A program made the translations under genes and the position numbers. DNA of 48,398 nucleotides from the NCBI GenBank assembly GCA_900770655.1, contig CAAGLA010000053.1, positions 1 to 48,398 of the forward strand, written 5' to 3'. This stretch comes from Bacteroidaceae bacterium. Its GTDB lineage: Bacteria > Bacteroidota > Bacteroidia > Bacteroidales > Bacteroidaceae. The notes under the pieces were generated by a model that saw nothing but the letters and a program-made list of their open reading frames with translations, ran no database searches and was not told the DNA's origin. Shown here in pieces: positions 16,551 through 25,750 of the stretch; positions within the stretch are counted from its first letter, which is position 1, and every line of letters starts with the position of its first letter.

Positions 16551-18362
16551 ATGATTGTTTGTATAGCAGAGAAACCGAGTGTTGCAAAAGAGATAGCCGA
16601 CATACTTGGCGCCCGAAGCCGCCACGATGGCTATTACGAAGGTAACGGTTACAGAGTGACTTGGACCTTCGGTCATTTATGTACACTTAAGGAACCGAAT
16701 GACTACACCCCGATGTGGCAGCGTTGGAGCCTTAGCAGTTTGCCTATGATTCCGCCACGCTTCGGCATTAAACTCATAGACGATAAGGGAATAGAGAAAC
16801 AGTTCTCTATTATAGAGAAGATTATGCAGGAGGCCGATGCCGTTGTCAACTGTGGCGATGCCGGCCAAGAAGGAGAACTAATCCAGCGTTGGGTTATGCA
16901 GAAGGCGCGTGTAAAATGCCCTGTGAAACGTCTTTGGGTCTCTTCGCTCACCGAAGAGGCTATACGTGAAGGCTTTGCAAATCTTAAGGACCAGAGCGAG
17001 TACCAGCCGCTTTACGAGGCTGGGCTTAGCCGCGCCATTGGAGACTGGCTGCTTGGAATGAATGCAACACGCTTGTATACCCTTAAGTATGGCAGGAACC
17101 GTCAGGTGCTCTCAATAGGCCGGGTGCAGACACCAACCCTTGCGTTGATAGTGAAACGCCATCTGGAAATTGAGAATTTTCAGCCTCAGCCCTATTGGGA
17201 ACTGAAAACCCAGTACCGCGACACTACATTCAACGTTACCGACGGCCGTTACGACAGCGAAGAGAAGGGTAGAGAGGCTCTGGAAAAAATAACGGGGCAA
17301 CCGTTTGTAATAACCGATGTGACGGCAAAGAATGGAACAGAACTGCCGCCGCGTCTATACGACCTTACATCCCTTCAGGTCGACTGCAATAAAAAGTTCG
17401 GCCTTTCCGCCGAACACTCTTTGCAGATAATACAGTCTTTGTACGAGAAAAAACTGACAACATATCCCCGTGTCGACACAACATTCCTTAGCGACGATAT
17501 TTACCCCAAATGCGGTAATATCCTAAAAGGACTGCGCGACTATCAGCCGCTTGTTATGCCCCTTGCTGGCAAGCCGCTGTACAAGTCGAAAAAGGTGTTC
17601 GACAACAAGAAGGTAACCGACCACCACGCAATAATCCCTACAGGTGTCTACCCGCAAGGGCTCACCGACTTGGAAAATAAAGTGTACGACCTTGTTGCAA
17701 GGCATTTTATAGCGGTCTTCTATCCCGACTGTAAATTCCGCACCACCACCGTTCTTGGCGAGAGCGCGGGTGTGAAATTCAAAACTACAGGAAAAGAGAT
17801 TGTGGAACCCGGCTGGAGGGTGGTCTTTGCCGGTAATGCCGTAGACGATAAAGAGGAAAAAGACGACAAGGAAAAGATTCTTCCGGCTTTCGTTGTCGGT
17901 GAGTGTGGGGAACACACCCCGGGGCTTGCCGAAAAATGGACCTTGCCTCCCAAACCATACACCGAAGCGACACTCCTCAGGGCAATGGAAACTGCCGGAA
18001 AACTTGTCGATGACGAAGAACTACGCGATGCAATGAAGGAGAACGGCATAGGCCGCCCGTCGACTCGCGCGGCAATAATCGAGACGCTCTTCAAACGTAA
18101 CTATATACGCCGTGAAAAGAAAAACATTGTGGCAACCCCAACGGGTATAGAGCTTGTGGGCATCATAAGAAACGACCTGCTGAAAAGTGCCGAACTTACA
18201 GGCCGTTGGGAAAAGAAACTTCGCGATATTGAACGTCGAGAGTACGAAGCCAAAGTCTTTATTGACGAATTGAAGGATATGCTGCACAGCGTTGTAAATA
18301 CCGTGCTGAGTGACAACAGCAATATGAATAATTTGCCCGAACCTGCAATCCGCAATAAATAA
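16551..18362 (+). CDS. topB: DNA topoisomerase III
   Basis: 603 residues of type IA topoisomerase, which relaxes and decatenates DNA by single-strand passage. The Toprim start is AEKPSVAKEIA with Glu7. SIGRVQTPTLALI at 188-200 and TTYPRVDTTFLSDD with catalytic Tyr305 are canonical. GRPSTRAAIIETL follows near 505. Two oddities stand out. The Toprim DxDxE reads GDAGQEGE (D103, G105, E107), so the second Asp is missing. The protein also ends soon after the catalytic core, with no zinc-ribbon cysteines. Both may be normal for a Bacteroidetes subgroup. This is a chromosomal topB, as no mobile genes surround it. Confidence 0.94.
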   Translation: MIVCIAEKPSVAKEIADILGARSRHDGYYEGNGYRVTWTFGHLCTLKEPNDYTPMWQRWSLSSLPMIPPRFGIKLIDDKGIEKQFSIIEKIMQEADAVVNCGDAGQEGELIQRWVMQKARVKCPVKRLWVSSLTEEAIREGFANLKDQSEYQPLYEAGLSRAIGDWLLGMNATRLYTLKYGRNRQVLSIGRVQTPTLALIVKRHLEIENFQPQPYWELKTQYRDTTFNVTDGRYDSEEKGREALEKITGQPFVITDVTAKNGTELPPRLYDLTSLQVDCNKKFGLSAEHSLQIIQSLYEKKLTTYPRVDTTFLSDDIYPKCGNILKGLRDYQPLVMPLAGKPLYKSKKVFDNKKVTDHHAIIPTGVYPQGLTDLENKVYDLVARHFIAVFYPDCKFRTTTVLGESAGVKFKTTGKEIVEPGWRVVFAGNAVDDKEEKDDKEKILPAFVVGECGEHTPGLAEKWTLPPKPYTEATLLRAMETAGKLVDDEELRDAMKENGIGRPSTRAAIIETLFKRNYIRREKKNIVATPTGIELVGIIRNDLLKSAELTGRWEKKLRDIERREYEAKVFIDELKDMLHSVVNTVLSDNSNMNNLPEPAIRNK

Positions 18363-18409
18363 ATACAGTGGAAATCTGTTCAATTATGTGGTAAATTATC
18401 CAATAGTTG

Positions 18410-18417
18410 TATATTTG
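18410..18417 (+). promoter_or_regulatory. -7 box of the lipoprotein-serC operon
   Basis: TATATTTG matches TAnnTTTG. No clear TTTG lies at the right spacing upstream, so only the -7 element is supported. The ATG follows 42 nt later. Confidence 0.5.
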
Positions 18418-18458
18418 CAATACGTTATTGATAAAGAAGGTCTGTTATAGCTTGAATT

Positions 18459-18914
18459 ATGAAAAAGGTGTTTTTTATCTTGTTTGCAACAACGCTCTTT
18501 GTAGCTTGTGGTAACAATACAAAAAAAGATTCTGCTCCGGAACCGGCTAAAGCTCCCTCTACTGTGGAAGAGAGTGCTGAAGCGGAACCCGAAGAGAGAA
18601 TAGAGTATACATCGGTAGAACTTGTCGATATGTATACACAAATGTATGCCGATGTTATCTTGGAGATTAGACAAGTTGATACTTCGGAAGATTTGTATGC
18701 AATACTGGATGCTTTTTCTTCACAGGAATCGGAATTCCGGTCGTTCTATGGCGATAAAATAGAAGCCGCCTTTGACGACCCTCAGGCCACAGATGCAGTC
18801 TCCAGATTTGTACAGGTGACCATTGAGTATGCCGACTTAGTGCAACGGAAGAGTGCCGAACTTGCCGATGTTACGAACGCTCAATACGATATGGCAAGTT
18901 TCGATGAACGATAA
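18459..18914 (+). CDS. Small lipoprotein, unknown function
   Basis: 151 residues with a signal peptide and lipobox FVAC (Cys17), then an acidic Pro/Glu/Ala-rich linker (about 24-48) and a helical C-terminal domain with many acidic residues. No known family is recognised. It is first in an apparent operon, 10 bp before serC, yet has no obvious link to serine biosynthesis. The lipid anchor predicts a periplasmic or outer-membrane location. Confidence 0.78.
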   Translation: MKKVFFILFATTLFVACGNNTKKDSAPEPAKAPSTVEESAEAEPEERIEYTSVELVDMYTQMYADVILEIRQVDTSEDLYAILDAFSSQESEFRSFYGDKIEAAFDDPQATDAVSRFVQVTIEYADLVQRKSAELADVTNAQYDMASFDER

Positions 18915-18924
18915 AAGCCCTACA

Positions 18925-19998
18925 ATGAAAAAATACAACTTCAATGCCGGACCTTCAATGCTGCCGCGCGAGGTGGTGGAACAGACGGCTGCTGCAGTGC
19001 TCGATTACAACGGCTCAGGTTTGTCGTTTATGGAGCTTAGCCATCGTTCACAGGAATTCAAACCGATAATAGAAGAGGCACGTATGTTGCTTGCCTCTCT
19101 TCTCGATGTTCCGGCAGGCTATAAGGTACTCTTCATTGGCGGCGGTGCGAGTATGCATTTCTGTATGGTTCCCTACAATCTTCTTGCAAGAAAAGCGGCG
19201 TATCTGAATACCGGTACTTGGGCAACTAAAGCCATTAAGGAGGCAAAACTGTTTGGCGATGTAGTGGAGGTCGCATCGTCGGCCGATAGGAATTTCAGTT
19301 ACATCCCCAAGAACTTCACAGTTCCCGAAGATGCCGATTATCTGCACATTACATCGAACAATACCATATACGGAACTCAGTTGCGCCGCGACTTGGACAC
19401 TCCGGTGCCATTGGTTGCCGATATGTCGTCCGATATTCTCTCCCGCCCTGTAGATGTGTCGAAATACAGTTGCATATACGGTGGCGCACAGAAGAATCTT
19501 GCACAGTCGGGACTTTCGTTCGTTATAGTAAAAGAGGGTGCGCTCGGCAAGGTTGAACGCTCCATTCCTTCAATACTCGATTACGGTGTGCACATTGCAA
19601 ACGGCTCTATGTTCAATACTCCGCCAACGCTCCCTATCTATACAGCACTGTGCAATATGCGCTGGGTAAAGGAGAAGGGTGGTGTGGAAGCTATGGAACG
19701 CATAGCCCGGGAGCGTGCCTCAATTGTGTATGACGAGATTGACCGTAACTCCCTCTTTGCCGGCACTGCAGTAGAAGAGGACCGCTCCTATATGAATATG
19801 GATTTTGTTATGGCAAGCGGGTTCGAGGAACTTGAAGATGAATTTGTTGAATTTGCAGCCCAACGAGGTATTGTTGCCATAAAGGGGCATCGCTCGGTGG
19901 GCGGTTTCCGCGCTTCGTGCTACAACGCTATGCCGGTCGAAGGTGCTAAGGCTCTTGCTGAATGTATGCGCGATTTTGAACGAAAGATAAAGAAGTGA
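18925..19998 (+). CDS. serC: Phosphoserine aminotransferase
   Basis: A 357-residue fold-type V-like PLP aminotransferase making 3-phosphoserine from 3-phosphohydroxypyruvate and glutamate; it may also serve pyridoxine synthesis. NFNAGPSMLP at the N-terminus, SHRSQEF near 39, DMSSDILSRP near 166 and YGGAQKNLA with PLP Lys190 identify SerC. The frame runs 24 codons upstream into the lipoprotein gene; the ATG at 18925 gives the family N-terminus. serA and serB are not nearby. glyA, the serine-consuming step, lies 14 kb away. Confidence 0.95.
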   Translation: MKKYNFNAGPSMLPREVVEQTAAAVLDYNGSGLSFMELSHRSQEFKPIIEEARMLLASLLDVPAGYKVLFIGGGASMHFCMVPYNLLARKAAYLNTGTWATKAIKEAKLFGDVVEVASSADRNFSYIPKNFTVPEDADYLHITSNNTIYGTQLRRDLDTPVPLVADMSSDILSRPVDVSKYSCIYGGAQKNLAQSGLSFVIVKEGALGKVERSIPSILDYGVHIANGSMFNTPPTLPIYTALCNMRWVKEKGGVEAMERIARERASIVYDEIDRNSLFAGTAVEEDRSYMNMDFVMASGFEELEDEFVEFAAQRGIVAIKGHRSVGGFRASCYNAMPVEGAKALAECMRDFERKIKK

Positions 19999-20001
19999 AC
20001 A

Positions 20002-20643
20002 ATGCTTGAAGAGGATATATACAAGACCATTGAGCAAACGGGTGAGGCTATCTATACCGAAAAAAGAAGCAAGTTCCTTGCCTTTGCCATACCGGTGACA
20101 ACAATAGACGAGGTAAAGGAGCATATAGAGGCATTCCAGAAAAAATATTACGATGCACGTCACGTTTGTTATGCCTACCGTATTGGCGAGCGTGGCGATA
20201 GGGAGCGCGCCAACGATAACGGCGAACCGTCGGGCACTGCCGGCAAACCCATTCTGGGGCAGATACATAGCAAGGAACTGACAAATGTACTCGTTGTCGT
20301 TGTGCGTTATTTCGGTGGGGTAAAGCTTGGTACAAGCGGGTTGATTGTTGCATATCGTGCTGCGGCTGCCGAAGCTCTTGAGGCTGTAGAGCATATAGAA
20401 AAGACTATAAACGGAGAGATAATACTCAAATTTTCCTATCCTCTGCTCAACGATGTTCTAAGGGTTGTTAAGGAGGAGGAGCCCAAAGTCGTGGAGCAAG
20501 TGTTTGACAACGACTGTTTGCTACGTCTCTCTATGCGTCTTTCACGCCTTCCCCGCCTTATAGACCGGTATGAAAAACTCGTAATTGCAAGCAGGAACGA
20601 TTTGAAAATTGAATACCCTGAGCCCGAAACCGATGAAGAGTGA
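20002..20643 (+). CDS. YigZ/IMPACT family protein
   Basis: 213 residues, usual for YigZ. The N-terminal UPF0029 domain shows KRSKFLAF, the signature NDNGEPSGTAGKPIL (about 73-87) and VRYFGGVKLGTSGLIVAYR. The C-terminal third is the DUF1949-like ferredoxin fold. Eukaryotic IMPACT regulates translation through GCN2; the bacterial role is not established. It starts 3 bp after serC, in the same operon. Confidence 0.92.
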   Translation: MLEEDIYKTIEQTGEAIYTEKRSKFLAFAIPVTTIDEVKEHIEAFQKKYYDARHVCYAYRIGERGDRERANDNGEPSGTAGKPILGQIHSKELTNVLVVVVRYFGGVKLGTSGLIVAYRAAAAEALEAVEHIEKTINGEIILKFSYPLLNDVLRVVKEEEPKVVEQVFDNDCLLRLSMRLSRLPRLIDRYEKLVIASRNDLKIEYPEPETDEE

Positions 20644-21391
20644 GATGTCTCTATTCGAACTGCTTGAATCGCTCACCGTTGACTGCAAGGACGACGGTGA
20701 AAAATTTGTTGCCGGTGAACGTTTGTCGGTAATTGAGCGCCTGTTCGAGGGCTCAACCTACAGGCTTGTGGCGCGTGAACCCCTTGCCTTGCTTTTTGCC
20801 AGAGAGCACTTTTGCGAGAGAGGGAAGGTGGTGCTGGTTTCCTCGCATATCGATTGTGTATATTCTTCTCTTTTTTGCAAAGACGAAGGCGATAGTATGC
20901 GCGGAACATTCGACAACAGCTTTGGCACGGCAGCTGTAATTTGGAATATGATAAGTGGCTCTCTTCCCGAAAATGTGGTAGTAGCCTTTACCGGTGACGA
21001 AGAAAAGGATTCTGCCGGTGCTTTGCAGGCTCTTCGGGCGTTAGGAGGGTTCGGGTGTCCGTTATCCTCTGCTTTAGTGCTCGATGTTACCAATGTCGGG
21101 TGGGAAAGTGGTGCGCTTTTTACAATAGAAAACGATGCCTGCATAGATATAATGACAGCATACAGCATTGTCTCTTCTCTTGAACAATACAGTGGCCGTT
21201 TTGCTTTCTTGCACAATGCAGAACCCGACGAATCGTGGTGCTATGCCGAATATGGCGTTCCAACTCTTTCGCTTTGCCTGCCGGTGGGTGGTGAATTGCA
21301 TAGCAATGAGGGCGTTCTTTTGCGAAAAGGTGATGCTCAAGAGTATTCTCGTGTACTCTCTGTTATATTAAGTATATTATGTAGCATATAA
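20633..21391 (+). CDS. Zinc-peptidase-like protein (M28/M20 type fold)
   Basis: 252 residues. SSHIDCVYSS, GTFDNSFGTAAV, FTGDEEKDSAG and LDVTNVG occur in the order of the metal ligands of M28/M20/M42 aminopeptidases (His, bridging Asp, Glu pair, Asp). It is shorter than most and lacks a signal peptide, so it is cytoplasmic. Substrate unknown. The start is either the ATG at 20633, overlapping yigZ by 11 nt, or the ATG at 20645, 1 nt after its stop and preceded by GAAGAG. It is the last gene of the serC operon. A weak TTAACCA...TGGTTAA hairpin lies at 21417-21447. Confidence 0.72.
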   Translation: MKSEMSLFELLESLTVDCKDDGEKFVAGERLSVIERLFEGSTYRLVAREPLALLFAREHFCERGKVVLVSSHIDCVYSSLFCKDEGDSMRGTFDNSFGTAAVIWNMISGSLPENVVVAFTGDEEKDSAGALQALRALGGFGCPLSSALVLDVTNVGWESGALFTIENDACIDIMTAYSIVSSLEQYSGRFAFLHNAEPDESWCYAEYGVPTLSLCLPVGGELHSNEGVLLRKGDAQEYSRVLSVILSILCSI

Positions 21392-21483
21392 TTCAATATC
21401 TATTCTCCTTTTGTTGTTAACCATATTGGCAATAGAATTTTGGTTAAAAAATGTATTATTTAATATATATACGGTTTTTTAAT

Positions 21484-21491
21484 TATTTTTG
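21484..21491 (+). promoter_or_regulatory. -7 box of the fucosidase operon
   Basis: TATTTTTG matches TAnnTTTG in an AT-rich 173-bp gap. The -33 region is only TTTA. The ATG lies 73 nt downstream. Confidence 0.5.
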
Positions 21492-21564
21492 CACTTATTG
21501 GGGGTATGTTAATATTTTTATCCCCGGTGACTGATAAAAAATAATTAACTAACTATTTAACAAA

Positions 21565-23100
21565 ATGAGAAAACTTTTTACATCTTTTGTTTTATGCGGG
21601 TTGTTGGCTCCAATGGCTACTATGGCGCAGTTCCAGCTTCAGGATGAAGCTCTTGCCAACCCTAAAAACGAACCGGCTCCGGTACACCCGGTTCCTCACG
21701 AGCGACAGCTTTTGTGGAATGAAACTGAATTTTATGCATTCTTCCATTACGGTATGAATACATTTACAGGTAAAGAATGGGGCTACGGCGACGAGAAAGA
21801 GTCAATATATGCTCCAAAAGGTATGCCAAATCCCGAACAGTGGGTTACTTCTGTAAAGGCAGCCGGAATGAATGGTGGTATTGCAGTCGTAAAGCACCAC
21901 GACGGTTTTTGTCTGTGGCCGACCGCAACAACAACCCACAATATAACTGGCTCCGGTTCTGAGTATGGCCGCAATGCCAACATACCCCAACTGTTTGCCG
22001 ATGCGAGCCGCAAGCATAATATGAAGTATGGTTTCTACATCTCTCCGTGGGACCGCAACTCGGCACATTATGGCAAGGATACATACGTTACCGAGGTGTT
22101 CCTGAAACAGTGTGAGGAGTTGGCCGAATATGGCTCAGACCAGTTTGAGATGTGGTTCGATGGTGCACGCGGTGGCGACGGCTATTACGGTGGCGAGGGC
22201 GGCAGCCGCAATATTGACGCCGAAATATACTACGATATTCCAAACTTGCGCAGCCGTGTACACCGCATTGCTCCTAACTGTATTATGTGGGGCGTGGGTG
22301 GCGAAGCACGCTGGATTGGTAACGAATCGGGGTATGCCGGTGAAACAAACTGGGCGATGACCGACTATCTGTCTGAATCTGTTGTTCGCGAAGAAGGTGA
22401 TATCAACGGCTGGTTCTGGAATCCCGGTGAAAGCGATGCAAAGGCTACAAGCGCAGGCTGGTTCTGGCATCAGGGAGAAACAATGAAGAGCTCAGAGCGT
22501 CTTTTCCAAATGTACTTGGAAACCGTAGGACGCAACGCTACGCTCATCCTGAACTGCCCTCCGAACCAGTATGGTGTACTCCCCGAAAATACCGTGAACG
22601 AGTTGCAGAGATTGGGCAGAATGTTGCACGAGCGTTTGGCTGTGCCTGTGTATGGTCTCGATGAAACAACAGCAGCAACAGATTTTGCCAAGAGCGCAAC
22701 AATAGAGGTGAGCGAAACCCGCACCGGCGGATATTATGAAGTCGCAAACCTCACCGACGGCGACAAGAATACATACTGGGGTACAAACGATGAAAGCCTC
22801 ACTGCAACAATAACGCTTTCTTGGGATACTCCTCAGGTAATACGTTACCTTGTTATGCAGGAGCCTGTTTTCTTGGGACAGCGCATAAAGGACTTCAAAA
22901 TAGAATATAGTTCAGACGGTGAATCGTGGACAGAACTTTGTCCTGCTATGCAGACAACTACAGTTGGCTACAAACGTATTATTCCTTTGAACGGAAAGAC
23001 AAGCGAAAGCTACGGTAGCGGTTATAATGCAAAGAAACTGCGTATAACAATTATGGATAGCCGTGCTTGTCCTTTGCTCTCTAATTTGAACGTATATTAA
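21565..23100 (+). CDS. Secreted alpha-L-fucosidase, GH29, with F5/8 type C domain
   Basis: 511 residues. Signal peptide 1-21 (ending MAQ), a GH29 barrel (about 40-350), then a discoidin/CBM32-like beta-sandwich (about 372-511, SDGESWTEL). FFHYGMNTF and KHHDGFCLWPT are substrate-binding segments. MWFDGARGG holds the catalytic nucleophile Asp199. The presence of WNETEFYAFFHYG and a C-terminal CBM suggests the alpha-1,3/1,4-specific subfamily B, acting on Lewis-type or mucin glycans in the periplasm or outside. It forms an operon with the next gene, 33 bp downstream. No SusC/SusD pair is nearby, so this is not a classical polysaccharide utilisation locus. Confidence 0.92.
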   Translation: MRKLFTSFVLCGLLAPMATMAQFQLQDEALANPKNEPAPVHPVPHERQLLWNETEFYAFFHYGMNTFTGKEWGYGDEKESIYAPKGMPNPEQWVTSVKAAGMNGGIAVVKHHDGFCLWPTATTTHNITGSGSEYGRNANIPQLFADASRKHNMKYGFYISPWDRNSAHYGKDTYVTEVFLKQCEELAEYGSDQFEMWFDGARGGDGYYGGEGGSRNIDAEIYYDIPNLRSRVHRIAPNCIMWGVGGEARWIGNESGYAGETNWAMTDYLSESVVREEGDINGWFWNPGESDAKATSAGWFWHQGETMKSSERLFQMYLETVGRNATLILNCPPNQYGVLPENTVNELQRLGRMLHERLAVPVYGLDETTAATDFAKSATIEVSETRTGGYYEVANLTDGDKNTYWGTNDESLTATITLSWDTPQVIRYLVMQEPVFLGQRIKDFKIEYSSDGESWTELCPAMQTTTVGYKRIIPLNGKTSESYGSGYNAKKLRITIMDSRACPLLSNLNVY

Positions 23101-23133
23101 TAAACATCGACACAAATTTTAAAACAAAAACTT

Positions 23134-25530
23134 ATGAAAAAGAATATATTATTTTCTGCTGCGTTGATGTTTTTAAGCCTTACATCTTCGGCACAAACAA
23201 CGATAACATTCGATAGCGAGGATTATAAATCCATAAGCGTTTATGATACTTGGGAAGAGAGTCCTTTCCGTAAAGGTGTTCTTTCGGGCAATGCAGCTGT
23301 TACTGAGAATCCCGATGTTGTGGTAGACGAAGTACTTGGTGTTGCTCCTAACCCAACCGGCAAGGTGGTGGCTCTTCAGCGCAGCCGTTTCGGCAGTAAT
23401 ACATTTGGTGTAAGAATAGACCTAAAGGAGCCTATTCGTGTTACCAAACAGTTGCAGTACATACACGTGATGACTTACCTTAAGGACAAACCTGCCGATA
23501 GCCGTATGATGGTTATAGGCTTGGGTAAGAGAATTGAGGAGAGCTGGAACTGGCAGACAGGTGAGGAAGAGCAGTTCTGGGCAACTACTAACGTAAATGT
23601 CGCTCCAAAAGAGGGCTGGCAGGATGTTGTAATGAGTTTCAAAGGCTTCTCTTACTCAAAGGAGGAGAACGAGAATAGCGGAATAGATATCTACTCTCTG
23701 GTTATAGTTCCCGATGTGCGCTCGCCTCACGCCGACGCAACTGATTGGGTAGCATATTTCGACGAGATTGTAGTTGACAACAACCCCGACAAACGTTTCT
23801 CAACCGACAAGTATGCCCTCACATACGACAAGGATGCAGCAAGAACCCGTACGGACCGTTCTCTCAATAGTGTAGGCCTTACATCGGGTGGTGTCAACTA
23901 TACTTCGGCTGCAAATACCGCAAAGGTTTATACCGACAATACTACTCTGAGCGTATTCTCGGCTCAGGCCGGTGCTCAGGTACAGCCTACATTCAGCTAT
24001 GCCGGTTCTTGGATGAGTGCTTATGTGTATGTAGACTGGAACAATGATGGCAAGTTCGAGTACACTATAAACGACAACGGTACTCCTGCTGAGGGCAGCG
24101 AGATAGTTAGCTACAGTGCGTTCCAAGTTGGTAACACTTGGTACAAGAGCGACGGCACAACAGCCGGTAACGGCAATACAATTGGTGGCGGCGTGCCCAA
24201 GTTTACTATCCCCGAAGGTACTCCGGCCGGTCTCTACCGTATGCGCTACAAGGTTGATTGGAACAGTATTGACCCTGCAGGCAGCAGCACCGTTATTTCC
24301 GACGGTGGCGGATACATTGATGTAATGCTCGACGTACACGGTGACAAAGTTACAGTGAATGCTTCTCAGCTCAATGGCGACATTGTGTTGGCATCGGACG
24401 GCAGTGCTCTGCAAGGTTATGTATCAAATTATGCCGAGCCTTTGACCGTGAAGGATATTCCTGCTCCCGGGTTCATACAGAATGGCTTTGCTCTTAAGTA
24501 TGGATATAATGTAAATGCTGCCGAGCAACTCGATGCTAACGGCAATCCCAACTGGATAGAAGTTATTGTTCCACGCACAGCAATTGCTGCAGATGGTACA
24601 TATACAATCCCTGCTGAATATATGCGCGGTAACAGCGTCAGCATTGTTGGAGATATGCAGCAAGCCTACCAATATACCGTAAATGTTACAGGTGTAGATG
24701 GTGAAGGCGGTGTTGTGTATGCGGGCACAGAATACAAATCGGGCGATGTAATAAATGTAACCCAGTTCTTTACTGTTGAGGATGTTGCAGCTATTGATAT
24801 AGAAGGCTATACTGTTGAGATATCGTTGGATACTCAAAACAACGTAATCAATGTTGTGTATAGCAAAATCGAAGATTACCGTCAAATAACCTCACTCAGC
24901 GAATTGAACAATGATGCAGCATATCATATTAAAGCAAAGAGTGGTGAAGGTTATCTTGCTTGGAATACAACTATATCCGATACATATTTGAGCCTGAGAG
25001 GTGTAACAAACTCTTCTCATAACAATCTTCCCTCGAATCAGGGTGTGGTAGATATCTATAAGGAGGCTGTCAGCCCTTTTGACAAAACAGTTGTGTGGCA
25101 AATAATTCAGGAAGACGGCAAGTATTATCTCTATCAGCCGGCAAAGCAGGAATATGTTACCCGTGATAACAGAGACTACAAGTTCACTGCCGAAAAGGTT
25201 GCATTGGATAAGATACGCGACAATGGAGATGGCACCTTCAGCTTTCACGCAGGTGGAAACTATAGCGACGGTTCTACATATTTCGCCTGTATCGTTACAA
25301 ATGAGCCTCTGACTGCTGTCCGCAACTGGACTTGGGATGACCACGGGTCGGTAATGTATATTTTTGAAAACCCTAACATAAAATTGGGCGAAACCACCGG
25401 TGTTGAAAATATTGTAGTAGCAGGTGAGGATGCTCCCCGTGGCATATATAATATCTATGGTCAGAAACTGGACAGGCTTCCTCAGTCGGGGATTGTTATA
25501 GTAGACGGCCGTAAATATCTTATAAAGTAA
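23134..25530 (+). CDS. Large secreted multidomain protein with GEVED-like module and T9SS-type tail
   Basis: 798 residues. Signal peptide 1-20, then a jelly-roll-like region (about 20-220, DTWEESPF...VAYFDEIVVDN) that resembles a carbohydrate-binding or PCMD-type domain. A GEVED-like module follows (about 265-400; SWMSAYVYVDWNNDGKFEY from 292 and DWNSIDPAG from 375). Two Ig-like stretches and a RICIN-like region (ITSLSELNNDAAYHIKAKSG, about 600-760) come next. The C-terminus, GIYNIYGQKL...GIVIVDGRKYLIK, looks like a type A type IX secretion tail or a degenerate relative. Probably exported and surface-attached. Co-transcription with the fucosidase suggests glycan binding. No catalytic residues are recognised. 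Confidence 0.75.
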   Translation: MKKNILFSAALMFLSLTSSAQTTITFDSEDYKSISVYDTWEESPFRKGVLSGNAAVTENPDVVVDEVLGVAPNPTGKVVALQRSRFGSNTFGVRIDLKEPIRVTKQLQYIHVMTYLKDKPADSRMMVIGLGKRIEESWNWQTGEEEQFWATTNVNVAPKEGWQDVVMSFKGFSYSKEENENSGIDIYSLVIVPDVRSPHADATDWVAYFDEIVVDNNPDKRFSTDKYALTYDKDAARTRTDRSLNSVGLTSGGVNYTSAANTAKVYTDNTTLSVFSAQAGAQVQPTFSYAGSWMSAYVYVDWNNDGKFEYTINDNGTPAEGSEIVSYSAFQVGNTWYKSDGTTAGNGNTIGGGVPKFTIPEGTPAGLYRMRYKVDWNSIDPAGSSTVISDGGGYIDVMLDVHGDKVTVNASQLNGDIVLASDGSALQGYVSNYAEPLTVKDIPAPGFIQNGFALKYGYNVNAAEQLDANGNPNWIEVIVPRTAIAADGTYTIPAEYMRGNSVSIVGDMQQAYQYTVNVTGVDGEGGVVYAGTEYKSGDVINVTQFFTVEDVAAIDIEGYTVEISLDTQNNVINVVYSKIEDYRQITSLSELNNDAAYHIKAKSGEGYLAWNTTISDTYLSLRGVTNSSHNNLPSNQGVVDIYKEAVSPFDKTVVWQIIQEDGKYYLYQPAKQEYVTRDNRDYKFTAEKVALDKIRDNGDGTFSFHAGGNYSDGSTYFACIVTNEPLTAVRNWTWDDHGSVMYIFENPNIKLGETTGVENIVVAGEDAPRGIYNIYGQKLDRLPQSGIVIVDGRKYLIK

Positions 25531-25572
25531 CAGTCTCTTTTCTTAGTTTACACATTAAGAATAGAACAATTG

Positions 25573-25616
25573 AAAATAAATTCCAAAGTTCTGTAAAGAG
25601 CTTTGGAATTTATTTT
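25573..25616 (+). terminator. Terminator of the fucosidase operon
   Basis: A perfect 16-bp stem (25573-25588 with 25601-25616) with a 12-nt loop, ending in TTTATTTTGTTT on the + strand, 43 bp after the stop. Confidence 0.88.
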
Positions 25617-25683
25617 GTTTACCGGTACGTTTCTCTCTCTTCCCTCTCTTTTCACAGTTCGGCGGAAAATATTCCTTTTAAAT

Positions 25684-25714
25684 TTTGTATGCTATTATCT
25701 TTTGTTTACTTTTG
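25684..25714 (+). promoter_or_regulatory. Promoter of the NahK-like kinase gene
   Basis: TTTG (25684-25687), 19 nt, TACTTTTG (25707-25714): a complete consensus match. The ATG follows 37 nt later. Confidence 0.8.
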
Positions 25715-25750
25715 CTTATAGCATATACTAACCTTTAAAATATTACTCCA

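Noticed and set aside
16551..18362. topB as marker of a conjugative element
   Set aside because: Mobile elements of Bacteroidales often carry a topB, but no tra, mob or integrase gene is present and the neighbours are core genes.
21417..21447. TTAACCA / TGGTTAA hairpin as terminator of the serC operon
   Set aside because: Only 7 bp with a 17-nt loop and A-rich, not T-rich, downstream on the + strand. Too weak to list as a terminator.
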